DNA from: Simiduia curdlanivorans
GTDB taxonomy: Bacteria; Pseudomonadota; Gammaproteobacteria; Pseudomonadales; Cellvibrionaceae
Length of the DNA: 64,000 nt
Direction of reading: 5' to 3'
NCBI RefSeq assembly: GCF_030409605.1
Contig: NZ_JAUFQG010000004.1
Span: 2,591,001-2,655,000 of the forward strand
The translations under genes were made by a program, and so were the position numbers. Shown here in pieces: positions 36,948-44,234 of the stretch. The notes beneath the pieces were generated by a model. It saw nothing but the letters and a program-made list of their open reading frames with translations, ran no database searches and was not told where the DNA came from. Within the stretch, counting starts at the first letter, position 1. Each line of letters starts with the position of its first letter.

Positions 36948-38058
36948 TTTTCCTCTAGTTCCAATTGGTTGTGATGCCATACTGACTCGTCTTTCACGTC
37001 GAGCGCGGCGTTTAAGGGTATCTGAAAATGGCGAATTTTCTTGGCTGTATGTATCCCATAATGATGAGAAGGAGCGGATTGCCTGGGATTTTTTTTACGA
37101 ACTGCAACGCTTAGATTTTTTGGAGCTGGACAAAAAATCCCTAAAAGATGGTACTGAAGTTGCCGATTTTCGACTTACTGACCTAGGGAAACATGAGTTT
37201 GACAGATATACCGGAGCTGATGTCGAAAGGAAAAAGTCTGAAAATTGGAAGCAATGTCTTGAAACGTTGGATTTGACTCGTTTAACCAATGTTGATGCCT
37301 TGATTGAGCCGCTTCCGCGAATACCCGGTGTTTCCGATTTGGAATTGATTCAGGCTCATTTGGCCTGTTTAGACGGGTTAATCAATACGCCTTATGCTTT
37401 TACCCTTAGATCCCTAAGCGCCCAGTATTTTTGGGGCCTCAGTAAATACTTAGAGCGTTTAGGTGATAAATATCTTTTGGCTATATACGGAGATAATTTA
37501 CGGAAACTAGCGCCTAGATCTATCTTGGTGAATGTTTGTCTGGCTCCTAAGCAGCAGCCTTGGATTTTTGTTGAAAACCTAGATAGCTTTATTCTATTGT
37601 CTGAATTAGGTGCACCGTTTCATGTCATTTATTGTGAGGGGTTTAAACTATCTTCGAGTCGAATTAGAAATAGAAGCAGCGTTAGCCTAAGTTATTCTTC
37701 TACTACGTCTAAGGAAGTGCTGGATGATTTTGAAAGAAGTTGGTTCGATGGCGGGCAGGAACAGACATTTTTTTGGGGTGATTTGGATTTTTCAGGCTTG
37801 AGTATTTTCCTTGCGTTGAAAAAGGTTTTTCCTGAATTGGAGCTATGGAGGCCGGCTTATAGCGTTATGCTAGCCGCTTTACATCGTGGACATAATTGGA
37901 CGTGCAAGGGCGAGCAGCTTGCCCCAAGCTTAACTGGAAATATATTTATTGATACAGTAATTGTGCCTGAAATAATGAGATCAAAGCGCTTTTTAGATCA
38001 AGAATGGGTTTCGAGAACCCAGCTTTACGAAATTTTGTTTGATCCTTTGAAAAAGTGA
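36940..38058 (+). CDS. jetD: Wadjet nuclease JetD (MksG, TOPRIM-like)
   Basis: The 372-residue nuclease of the system. The N-terminal part (about 1-150) resembles the DUF3322 arm. The C-terminal TOPRIM-like part (about 190-370, DUF2220) has the conserved Glu212 in FVENLDSFILL and the Asp pair Asp281/Asp283 in GDLDFSG. These acidic residues bind the metal ions for cleavage. The ATG overlaps the jetC stop by 8 bases, so it is coupled. Base composition is clearly more AT-rich than jetABC. By hand count, two 60-base lines here are about 40 and 37 percent GC against about 57 percent for one line in jetC. Confidence 0.9.
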   Translation: MTDFPLVPIGCDAILTRLSRRARRLRVSENGEFSWLYVSHNDEKERIAWDFFYELQRLDFLELDKKSLKDGTEVADFRLTDLGKHEFDRYTGADVERKKSENWKQCLETLDLTRLTNVDALIEPLPRIPGVSDLELIQAHLACLDGLINTPYAFTLRSLSAQYFWGLSKYLERLGDKYLLAIYGDNLRKLAPRSILVNVCLAPKQQPWIFVENLDSFILLSELGAPFHVIYCEGFKLSSSRIRNRSSVSLSYSSTTSKEVLDDFERSWFDGGQEQTFFWGDLDFSGLSIFLALKKVFPELELWRPAYSVMLAALHRGHNWTCKGEQLAPSLTGNIFIDTVIVPEIMRSKRFLDQEWVSRTQLYEILFDPLKK

Positions 38059-38121
38059 TATTAAGGTCTCACAGGGTGTTTTGTGACCTGACTTCGTTGA
38101 TTCATGTCGCATTGATTGAGT

Positions 38122-38160
38122 GGGTAAGGCCCCGAGCTTAACTGATGTTGAGGCCTTCCC
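38122..38160. terminator. Possible bidirectional hairpin between jetD and the lyase-like gene
   Basis: GGG-T-AAGGCC (38122-38131) can pair with GGCCTT-CCC (38152-38160), with one bulged T and a loop of about 20 bases. It lies between two convergent genes. There is no clear T run on either side, so this is weak. Confidence 0.35.
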
Positions 38161-38185
38161 TTATGTAGTTAACTATTCGAGTTGG

Positions 38186-39361
38186 TTACAGCGCACGAAT
38201 CTTCAAAAATTTACAACTATTCGTGGGTTCAATTTTTAATTGGGTGCCACTCATGCTATTGGTGGCTTCATAATTGTCCGGCACATTGAGCAGGCCGGTG
38301 CCATCGATTGAAATTACGTTTCCTCTAAAATCACAAGAACTATTGCTGTCGCTGTCCCATACGGCCAGGGTTTTGCCTGCGATATTTTCATGAAACTGAA
38401 CGCAGTTGCCCTTATTGAGATCGACCTCATGCTGAGCGCCATTGCTCGCTAACGCAATACAGGTATCGGTGTTGCTGCCTGAGCCCGAGCCAGAACCTGC
38501 ATCTGGCTGCGGAATAACCTTGCCGTTAATGCCAATGCGCGCCGTTGATACGATAAAGTCATCGAAGCTGGCAAATACATCCGTTTTTGGCTGCCATTGG
38601 CTTTCTGGTGCGCTCGAGCCGCCGAAAAAAGTTGAAAAGTAGAGGTGGTTAATTTTGGTGTTGCTGTGGCCAGCGCCGCGTACCCCGGAATTATCTGAGT
38701 CGTTACACACCAGTTGACCATCCAGCCATCCTTGCAAGATGCCGTTGCGCTGGCCCGGAGTATTTAATTTTTGGCGAATTTCAATGTGGTGCCATTGACC
38801 GGGTGTCACCTTGGCATGATAGCCTGCCGTGTCCCATAACAAACGATAGGGTTCTGCGCCGCTGCTGTTGTTAACTTCGTAGCCGTGCAAATAAAATTCG
38901 AGCTTGCCGCCTTCACGCCACATGAGCCGAGTGGTGAAGCCGTTATCGCCATAGGGAAAGTCAGTGCTGCCGGCTAAACCTGGGAGCTTGCCGCCTTTTA
39001 CGAAGTCAAAATTCTGGTCGAACTTTACCCAGTAGGACATGTACATTTCGTCGCCGCTACGGCCTATATCCGTTTCCCATGTGGCGCCACTTGGGGTCGA
39101 TTGATTGCCATTTTTTGGGTACTTTATTTTCGCCGCTATGCCTGTATGACCTGCGGCAATAATATTGACTCGACCTTCATCTGGCCCTTTGGCGTAGCGG
39201 GAACTCCAGGTACTTTTGATATCCTTATCGCTGGCATGGCCCACTGGCAGATTCTCAAAGCCATTGGAATAGATCACTTGCGCCTGAGATGCCGTGCAAA
39301 AGGCACAGAAAATCAGTGCAAGAGGGTAGTTGAGGTAGGTTGTAATAGGTGTTTTTTTCAT
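38186..39361 (-). CDS. Secreted polysaccharide-lyase-like protein (PL14/heparin-lyase-like) with C-terminal module
   Basis: A 391-residue secreted protein. A signal peptide (about 1-27, ending SQA) is followed by a jelly-roll-type domain at about 28-300. The phrases MYMSYWVKFDQNFDFVKGG, KLPGLAG and WHHIEIRQKLNT are typical of the polysaccharide lyase 14-type beta-jelly-roll proteins. A GSGSGSGS linker leads to a separate module of about 85 residues with Cys pairs (from DTCIALASNG to SCKFLKIRAL). Alginate or another uronic-acid polymer is the likely substrate class; this is inference. The linker style is common in Cellvibrionaceae. Upstream AAAGAGC serves as ribosome binding site. Confidence 0.75.
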   Translation of the reverse strand: MKKTPITTYLNYPLALIFCAFCTASQAQVIYSNGFENLPVGHASDKDIKSTWSSRYAKGPDEGRVNIIAAGHTGIAAKIKYPKNGNQSTPSGATWETDIGRSGDEMYMSYWVKFDQNFDFVKGGKLPGLAGSTDFPYGDNGFTTRLMWREGGKLEFYLHGYEVNNSSGAEPYRLLWDTAGYHAKVTPGQWHHIEIRQKLNTPGQRNGILQGWLDGQLVCNDSDNSGVRGAGHSNTKINHLYFSTFFGGSSAPESQWQPKTDVFASFDDFIVSTARIGINGKVIPQPDAGSGSGSGSNTDTCIALASNGAQHEVDLNKGNCVQFHENIAGKTLAVWDSDSNSSCDFRGNVISIDGTGLLNVPDNYEATNSMSGTQLKIEPTNSCKFLKIRAL

Positions 39362-39895
39362 CGGTTTTTGCTCTTTGTATTATCGTTTTTATGGCCAGAG
39401 ATAGCGCATGTCGATACTTAGCTCTGGGGGTCAAGCTTCACTATATTGGGTAGGCTTTTTTGGTAAGGCCACCTTGAGGCAAGGCTACCTTATAGTCCTG
39501 TTTGCATTATGTCTGGGGTTTGGCCGGGAGGCTAGTGAAGAATTGGCGTTATTTTGTGCAAGCGATCTCTCGATGCTCAGCGCGCGAATTGGTCAAGATA
39601 CGAATTTTCCCCTATGCCTATGCTGTAAGCCGCGTGTTATAGGGGTTTGAGGTGGATGGGCGAGCGACGCTGGCGCTGGCGGTTTAGCTGAAAGGGTTAT
39701 ATTAAAAGGCTAATTTAAGAGCAAAATATGAGTAATTATTCACTTTACCATGCTCTAGCTTTGGCATATTATTGATCCATCGTACCACTTAGATGTTTTG
39801 CCTTTTCATTGTTGGCTTTGCACCGTAGTCAGTTGTACAACATCAAACTACTAGGGAACCGACTGTCAGGTCGACAAGCCAAGGAGCATGGCGTT
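39362..39895. other. Intergenic region upstream of the lyase-like gene
   Basis: About 534 bases without a supported gene. It holds two near-identical 11-base units, AAGGCCACCTT (39465-39475) and AAGGCTACCTT (39481-39491), 16 bases apart. Plus-strand frames at 39408-39650 and the upstream part of 39809 show no family resemblance. Much of the rest is AT-rich. Confidence 0.45.
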
Positions 39896-40174
39896 ATGAA
39901 TCATCCAGAAACTTTTGGGCTCAATATCCGTGAAATTTTTCATCGGCATTTTGGTATTTCGCGCTTAATACATTTTGCCGCCGGCCGTATGTGGCTTGGC
40001 TTTGGTGAAAATGATGAGCTTTTATCGGCACCGGATGTGCGCGGCTATCCAGATTTGTCCAAACTTTACCTGGTCACCTATCTCGATGAAAGTCAGTTGA
40101 CTTACTTGCAGATTTTGGCGCCAGGCTTCGAGCCAGACTGCATGGTATTACCCAGCCGTCGCGCTAGCGCTTAA
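39896..40174 (+). CDS. Hypothetical protein, 92 residues
   Basis: Not recognised. The ATG at 39896 is preferred over an upstream open start because AAGGAG (39881-39886) sits nine bases before it. The protein is probably cytoplasmic, with no signal or membrane segment: MNHPETFGLNIREIFHRHFG, then GRMWLGFGENDELLSAP, then a beta-rich end (LYLVTYLDESQLTYLQIL). It converges with the next minus-strand gene, stop to stop by 9 bases. Confidence 0.6.
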   Translation: MNHPETFGLNIREIFHRHFGISRLIHFAAGRMWLGFGENDELLSAPDVRGYPDLSKLYLVTYLDESQLTYLQILAPGFEPDCMVLPSRRASA

Positions 40175-40183
40175 GGCAATACC

Positions 40184-41023
40184 CTAGCGTTGTAGCTGTC
40201 TGATCAGCAAGGTTAACGCCTTGCTGAGTTCCGCTATGCCTTCATCGGATGGTTTAATAATCAGCCAGGGCTGGCCAGAGCGGGGGTCTTTTATCCAGCA
40301 GCTGGGGCCATCGGCAATGCCTTTTCCGCAATCTGATTTTACATAGGGGTCTAGCCCGAAAACGCTGAAGCGCGCGTTATTGACGCGAATATCGCGGCTA
40401 TCATTGTCTGCTCTTAGCAGTGTAATGAGCATGTCTTGCTCGATTATCAATTCATAAAAGTGTTTGTTGTCACTCGCTTGGTAAGGCGTGCCGTAGAATT
40501 GCAAAAGGCTATTGATGTGTCTTCTCAGGCCCTCTGAGGCGCTAGGGGCTTTGTAGAGCTTTTGTATCTTCTTACTGTATTCAGCTCCAGAAAGAGTTAA
40601 TTGAGACGGGCCGCCCCAGGCGATATCTTGCGCATTCGACTGTGTATTCGAAACAGGTTTATTTTTCAAGCGAGTGATGCCGGCGAGGGACTCCTTATAG
40701 AAGCGTCCGGTTTTACCTGTTTGCCCCACGTATCGCTCGAAGGAGGCGATGGCTTTGGCTGTATTGCCGTCGTGCTCGAGCAGCAGGGCAATGAAGTAAT
40801 CAAAATCAGCTGGCAGTGCAATTTTTAGCGCTTGGGCATCTTTTTTATGGGCTTTCGCCTCGGCGATATCGCCTCTCGACAGCGCCGCTTCGGTGGCCAT
40901 CAATAATCTGTCGGCTTCAAATTGCGGATCTAAACCCAGACTACTGATGGGCAGGCAAGTGCAAAAAACAAAAACTAATACTGCACTAATGTGGCCGCGA
41001 GCGGCTGGCGGGGTTGGGGTCAT
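40184..41023 (-). CDS. Hypothetical exported protein with TPR-like region
   Basis: Not recognised by name. The start at 41023 (MTPTPPAARGHISAVL) is chosen over one 20 codons upstream because GAGGAT lies seven bases before it and a signal peptide follows (VLVFVFCTCLPISSLG). The 279-residue product is probably periplasmic. Residues about 30-110 read like paired helices of TPR type (DRLLMATEAALSRGDIAEAKAHK, then YFIALLLEHDGNTAKAIASF). The C-terminal part has two Cys (SDCGKGIADGPSCWI) that could form a disulfide. Confidence 0.65.
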   Translation of the reverse strand: MTPTPPAARGHISAVLVFVFCTCLPISSLGLDPQFEADRLLMATEAALSRGDIAEAKAHKKDAQALKIALPADFDYFIALLLEHDGNTAKAIASFERYVGQTGKTGRFYKESLAGITRLKNKPVSNTQSNAQDIAWGGPSQLTLSGAEYSKKIQKLYKAPSASEGLRRHINSLLQFYGTPYQASDNKHFYELIIEQDMLITLLRADNDSRDIRVNNARFSVFGLDPYVKSDCGKGIADGPSCWIKDPRSGQPWLIIKPSDEGIAELSKALTLLIRQLQR

Positions 41024-41152
41024 ACACAATCCTCTGTTATTGCTGGCAGCCGCGTTACTAGCGTGAGTTGCCAATAAGCACAAGATAGCACTGTGTGGGG
41101 TTAAGGTTAAGAGGACTGGAAAGCTGGGCCGAGGAACGGCCCAGTTGGTGGC

Positions 41153-41539
41153 CTAAGAGGCTTGTTCAAACACCTGATGCTCGTCTTCTTCGGGCGTTGC
41201 TGGTGCGCTTGCATGCTTATCGATATGGCGCTTGCTGCGCCACTTGGCGCCTTGCTCTTTTACCGCCCGTTCGGCCGAGCTAAATACGCTTTTTACGGCT
41301 AGGTGAACACTGTCGTCACTGTGACTAATATTCAGAGGTTTTCCGCCTTGGGTCATCTCTACGCTGACTTCGAACTGGCTGCCTTTGTGGTGATGTTGAT
41401 GAGGGGCGTTTATAACCACGCGTTGTACGCTTAAACGCTCAGACAGGCGAAATAGCTTATCGAGTTTCTTCTGAATGGTGTCATTCAGTGCCGGTGACGA
41501 TTCTAAATCTCTGTATACAATGCTCGCAGCTGACTTCAT
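41153..41539 (-). CDS. HPF/RaiA-family ribosome-associated protein
   Basis: A 128-residue protein with the ribosome hibernation-factor fold: an N-terminal beta-alpha-beta (VYRDLESSPALNDTIQKKLDKL), a strand (FEVSVEMTQGGKPLNI) and a helix (DDSVHLAVKSVFSSAERAVKEQ). Such proteins bind the 30S subunit and inactivate or protect ribosomes in stress. The tail of about 25 residues is Ala/Pro/Glu-rich and not part of the core fold. The sequence is diverged, so the exact type (HPF, RaiA or other) is unsure. It is transcribed divergently from ibpA, another stress gene. Confidence 0.7.
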   Translation of the reverse strand: MKSAASIVYRDLESSPALNDTIQKKLDKLFRLSERLSVQRVVINAPHQHHHKGSQFEVSVEMTQGGKPLNISHSDDSVHLAVKSVFSSAERAVKEQGAKWRSKRHIDKHASAPATPEEDEHQVFEQAS

Positions 41540-41750
41540 AGAAGTGCTCCTTAAGTTGCTTTGAAATTTTCGGACGTCCTGAGTTACATATTGGCACTGC
41601 GAAATAAAAAAACAATCCCTTTGGCTGGTTTTTTTTGATCTGCGTCACTTCTGGCTGTTTTGGTGCGCTTTTCGCTTTTGCAGGGAACTAATGGTGCACA
41701 CCGCTGTCTGGCAAGGCCTGAGCTGGCTTGTTAATTTTCTTTTAATAAAA

Positions 41751-41778
41751 CTTGAAAGTGAAAACTATGCCCTTAGAT
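41751..41778 (+). promoter_or_regulatory. Candidate sigma-32 (heat shock) promoter for ibpA
   Basis: CTTGAAA (41751-41757) is a perfect sigma-32 -35 box. After 13 bases counted from CTTGAA comes CCCTTAGAT (41770-41778), a partial match to the CCCCATnT -10 box. It lies about 90 bases before the ibpA start. Confidence 0.65.
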
Positions 41779-41784
41779 ATATAG

Positions 41785-41869
41785 GGCGTCGCCGAATTCG
41801 GGGCGCATTATTTATAGGTCTGATCATCGATAGACTGAACTACTTATTGCTCAAATTGAGGATATTATT
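41785..41869 (+). ncRNA. ROSE-like RNA thermometer leader of ibpA
   Basis: The 3' hairpin pairs TTGCT (41847-41851) with AGGA (41859-41862), the Shine-Dalgarno sequence, leaving a bulged G (41849). C41852 with G41858 and A41853 with T41857 close the loop. This is the UUGCU/AGGA arrangement of ROSE thermometers. Upstream, a GC-rich stem (about 41785-41806) and GTCT/AGAC (41818-41821, 41832-41835) can form further hairpins. The start codon follows at 41870. Confidence 0.7.
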
Positions 41870-42319
41870 ATGCGTAATTTTGACCTAGCTCCACTCTACC
41901 GCTCTGCCATAGGTTTCGATCGTCTCGCTGGTGTGCTTGACTCTCTGTCGCGCACTGAACAGAACCAGCCGAGCTACCCGCCTTACAATATTGAACTCAC
42001 CGGCGAAGATCAATATCGTATCACCATGGCGGTGGCAGGCTTTGATGACGATGAAATTTCCATCAATGTCGATCAAAATAAATTAACCGTGTCCGGTCAA
42101 AAAGGTACCGAAGATAAACAGAAGCAATACTTACATCAAGGTATTGCCGAGCGTAATTTCGAGCGTCGTTTTCAGCTGGCTGATTACGTTCGGGTGGAAA
42201 ATGCCAATTTGGCAAACGGTTTATTGCACATTGAATTGCGTAGAGAATTACCGGAGGCGATGAAGCCACGCACTATCGCAATTAATGGTGTAAAACCTAA
42301 GCACATAGCCGCTGCATAA
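41870..42319 (+). CDS. ibpA: Small heat shock protein IbpA (Hsp20)
   Basis: A 149-residue small heat shock protein that holds unfolding proteins on aggregates. It starts MRNFDLAPLYRSAIGFDRL, essentially the Escherichia coli IbpA start. The alpha-crystallin domain (about 38-130) has YNIELTGEDQYRITMAVAGF and LHQGIAERNFERRFQLADYV. The C-terminal IxI-type motif is RTIAI. A methyltransferase gene begins four bases after the stop. Heat control is suggested by the sigma-32-like promoter and thermometer hairpin. Confidence 0.96.
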   Translation: MRNFDLAPLYRSAIGFDRLAGVLDSLSRTEQNQPSYPPYNIELTGEDQYRITMAVAGFDDDEISINVDQNKLTVSGQKGTEDKQKQYLHQGIAERNFERRFQLADYVRVENANLANGLLHIELRRELPEAMKPRTIAINGVKPKHIAAA

Positions 42320-42323
42320 GCGT

Positions 42324-42983
42324 TTGCCGCCCCTCAGATGCCCTCTGTGTTGGTGCGCCAGCACAGAGGCCTTTCATACCGATAAAAACCGTCCCTATTG
42401 GCGCTGTCTTTGCTGTCACTTGGTTTTTGTTGCCACGCAAGATCAACTCTCATTTTCTGCTGAAAAAAGTGAATATGACCATCACGAAAATTCAGAGGGC
42501 GATCTAGGATACTTGAATTTTTTAAGGCGCTTGGCCGATCCGTTGGTGGCGCGAATGCCGGCGGCGAGTGTTGGTTTGGATGTCGGTTGCGGGCCTGGCC
42601 CGGTGTTGCAATCCTGGTTGCAAGCCCAAGGCTTTGAGGTGGCGGTATATGATAAGTTTTATGCCCGCGACGAGGTGGTATTGCAAAAAAAGTACGATTT
42701 TGTCAGTGCCACTGAAGTGGTGGAGCATTTTCGGCAGCCAGGCTTTAGCTTATTGGCATTGTGGCAATTACTAAAGCCCGGTGGTTATTTGGCGCTGATG
42801 ACCAAGCGCGTAATAGATTGCGACGCTTTTTCTCGATGGCACTATAAAAACGACTTAACCCATGTGAGTTTCTTTTCCGATGAAAGTTTCAACTGGCTAG
42901 CTGCCAGACTGAATGCGCAGCTAGAGTTTATTGGAAAAGATGTGGTGTTTTTGCAAAAGCCGCGGTTACACGGCGCTGAATAA
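42324..42983 (+). CDS. Class I SAM-dependent methyltransferase with N-terminal zinc-knuckle-like Cys motifs
   Basis: A 219-residue protein. It begins with a CPLCW knuckle and a second CLCC pair, giving a likely small zinc site. A Rossmann methyltransferase core follows, with motif I VGLDVGCGPGP and motif II-like SATEVVEHF. The phrase LLKPGGYLALMTKRV is typical of class I methyltransferases. The substrate is unknown. The start is TTG, and the gene begins five bases after ibpA, so the two may be co-transcribed. Its 3' end overlaps the 3' end of the GlxA-type regulator by 18 bases (convergent). Confidence 0.82.
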   Translation: MPPLRCPLCWCASTEAFHTDKNRPYWRCLCCHLVFVATQDQLSFSAEKSEYDHHENSEGDLGYLNFLRRLADPLVARMPAASVGLDVGCGPGPVLQSWLQAQGFEVAVYDKFYARDEVVLQKKYDFVSATEVVEHFRQPGFSLLALWQLLKPGGYLALMTKRVIDCDAFSRWHYKNDLTHVSFFSDESFNWLAARLNAQLEFIGKDVVFLQKPRLHGAE

Positions 42984-43952
42984 TTTTGCCCGTACCGTAG
43001 AGCGGTAATCGCTGGGGGTTGTCGCCAACAGTTTTTTGAATAGCCCGGTAAAATGGCCCATGTCGTGATAACCCACTTTGAATGCCACTTCACTAATGGA
43101 GAGGTTGCTGGTTTTTAACAAATCCTTAGCCGTTTCTATGCGAATTTCTTGCAGGTATTGCAGCGGTGATTGGCCCGTCGCGGATTTAAAGCGGCGGTTA
43201 AATGTACGCACACTCATATCGAAGCGCTCGGCTACTAAGCTGAGTTTTATTTCTCGCCCGTAATTGTCTTGCAGCCACATTTGAGCCTGCATAATTTCTT
43301 CATCTGGGTGGTGGCGGGTGCCACCGTCGAAATAACTCGTGGTTTCATAGGAGCGACGAATTTCGTGGGAGAAATGTCTTTCGACGTGCAGTGAAACTGG
43401 TTTGCCGTACATGCGCTGGATAAAATGCACGGTTAAATCTGCGAGGGCGTTAACACTGGCGGCGCAGTATAGGCTACCGGCTTGGGAGATAAAGTATTGG
43501 CGCTTTAGTTGCACCAAGGGGTAGTCCTTTTGGAATTGGTCGAAGTAATACCAGTGGGTAGTTGCCGCTTTATCGTTTAACAATCCGGCCTCCGCTAAAA
43601 AGCAGACGCCCGTGCCAACGGCGCTGATGATAACGCCATTTACATATTGCTCGCGCAGCCAGTCTAGCAGCGCTTTGTTTTTGCGAATGATAGGGCGGGG
43701 GTTGCGCCAGAGGCTGGGGATATAAATCATGTCCGGCTTCGGTACGTCGGTGAGATCGTACTCAGGCATAAGCTGGAAGCCGGCTCGTGTTTCCACGGGC
43801 GTTTTTTCAACCGCGACGGTGTTAATAGCGAGGCGCTTTACTTGCCGGTCTTGCCCAACCGCAGCACTTTCTGCGGCTTTGAGCATTTCAATGGGGAGTG
43901 TCGTACTGGTGGCAAGCATGTGCTCACAGAGTACAAAGGCAATTTGATGCAT
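42966..43952 (-). CDS. GlxA-family transcriptional regulator (DJ-1/PfpI plus AraC HTH)
   Basis: A 328-residue regulator. The N-terminal about 190 residues resemble the DJ-1/PfpI-type ligand-binding domain of GlxA-like regulators (IAFVLCEHMLATSTTLP, then IISAVGTGVCFLAEAGLL). The C-terminal AraC domain has two HTH motifs (LSLVAERFDMSVRTFNRRF and ISEVAFKVGYHDMGHFTGLF). It diverges from fabY across a 282-base spacer, and may control fabY; this is inference from position. Confidence 0.87.
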   Translation of the reverse strand: MHQIAFVLCEHMLATSTTLPIEMLKAAESAAVGQDRQVKRLAINTVAVEKTPVETRAGFQLMPEYDLTDVPKPDMIYIPSLWRNPRPIIRKNKALLDWLREQYVNGVIISAVGTGVCFLAEAGLLNDKAATTHWYYFDQFQKDYPLVQLKRQYFISQAGSLYCAASVNALADLTVHFIQRMYGKPVSLHVERHFSHEIRRSYETTSYFDGGTRHHPDEEIMQAQMWLQDNYGREIKLSLVAERFDMSVRTFNRRFKSATGQSPLQYLQEIRIETAKDLLKTSNLSISEVAFKVGYHDMGHFTGLFKKLLATTPSDYRSTVRAKLFSAV

Positions 43953-44234
43953 GTTTAACGCTTCGCTGATTTGTTTAATTTATCGGCAAACAGTTGTTTG
44001 GCTGATATGCCTAGAAACTTTGTCCGAACAGGCCGTTATCCTATGCCTTCAAAATGGTCAGTGGCAAGGGATAAACTGGTAATTTGGCTATAAATGCATA
44101 ATTTGAGGCCAAAGTGCCTTGGATTTGCGACACTTTCCTTCATACACTCCCTCCATATTCCAGTGCGCCGTGTATTTTACCCGCTCTGGCCCATGATTTT
44201 TGGCTGCGATCTATTGAGTTAAAAGAGGCATCAG

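Larger units (their letters stand above)
41540..41869. other. Divergent regulatory region between the HPF-like gene and ibpA
   Basis: A 330-base spacer. The right half holds the ibpA heat-shock promoter and thermometer leader. The left half, which should hold the HPF-like gene promoter, is AT-rich with homopolymer tracts; no clear boxes could be assigned. Small open frames (for example 41691-41888) show no protein family. Confidence 0.5.

Noticed and set aside
31070..38160. The Wadjet operon as part of an integrated mobile island
   Set aside because: No integrase, attachment repeat or tRNA is visible at either flank, so only gene content and the jetD composition suggest transfer.
39408..39650. 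80-codon frame between the lyase-like gene and the 92-residue gene
   Set aside because: No family resemblance and no ribosome binding site; it contains the near-repeat pair and so looks non-coding.
41691..41888. 65-codon frame across the ibpA leader
   Set aside because: It covers the promoter and thermometer and overlaps the ibpA start in another frame.
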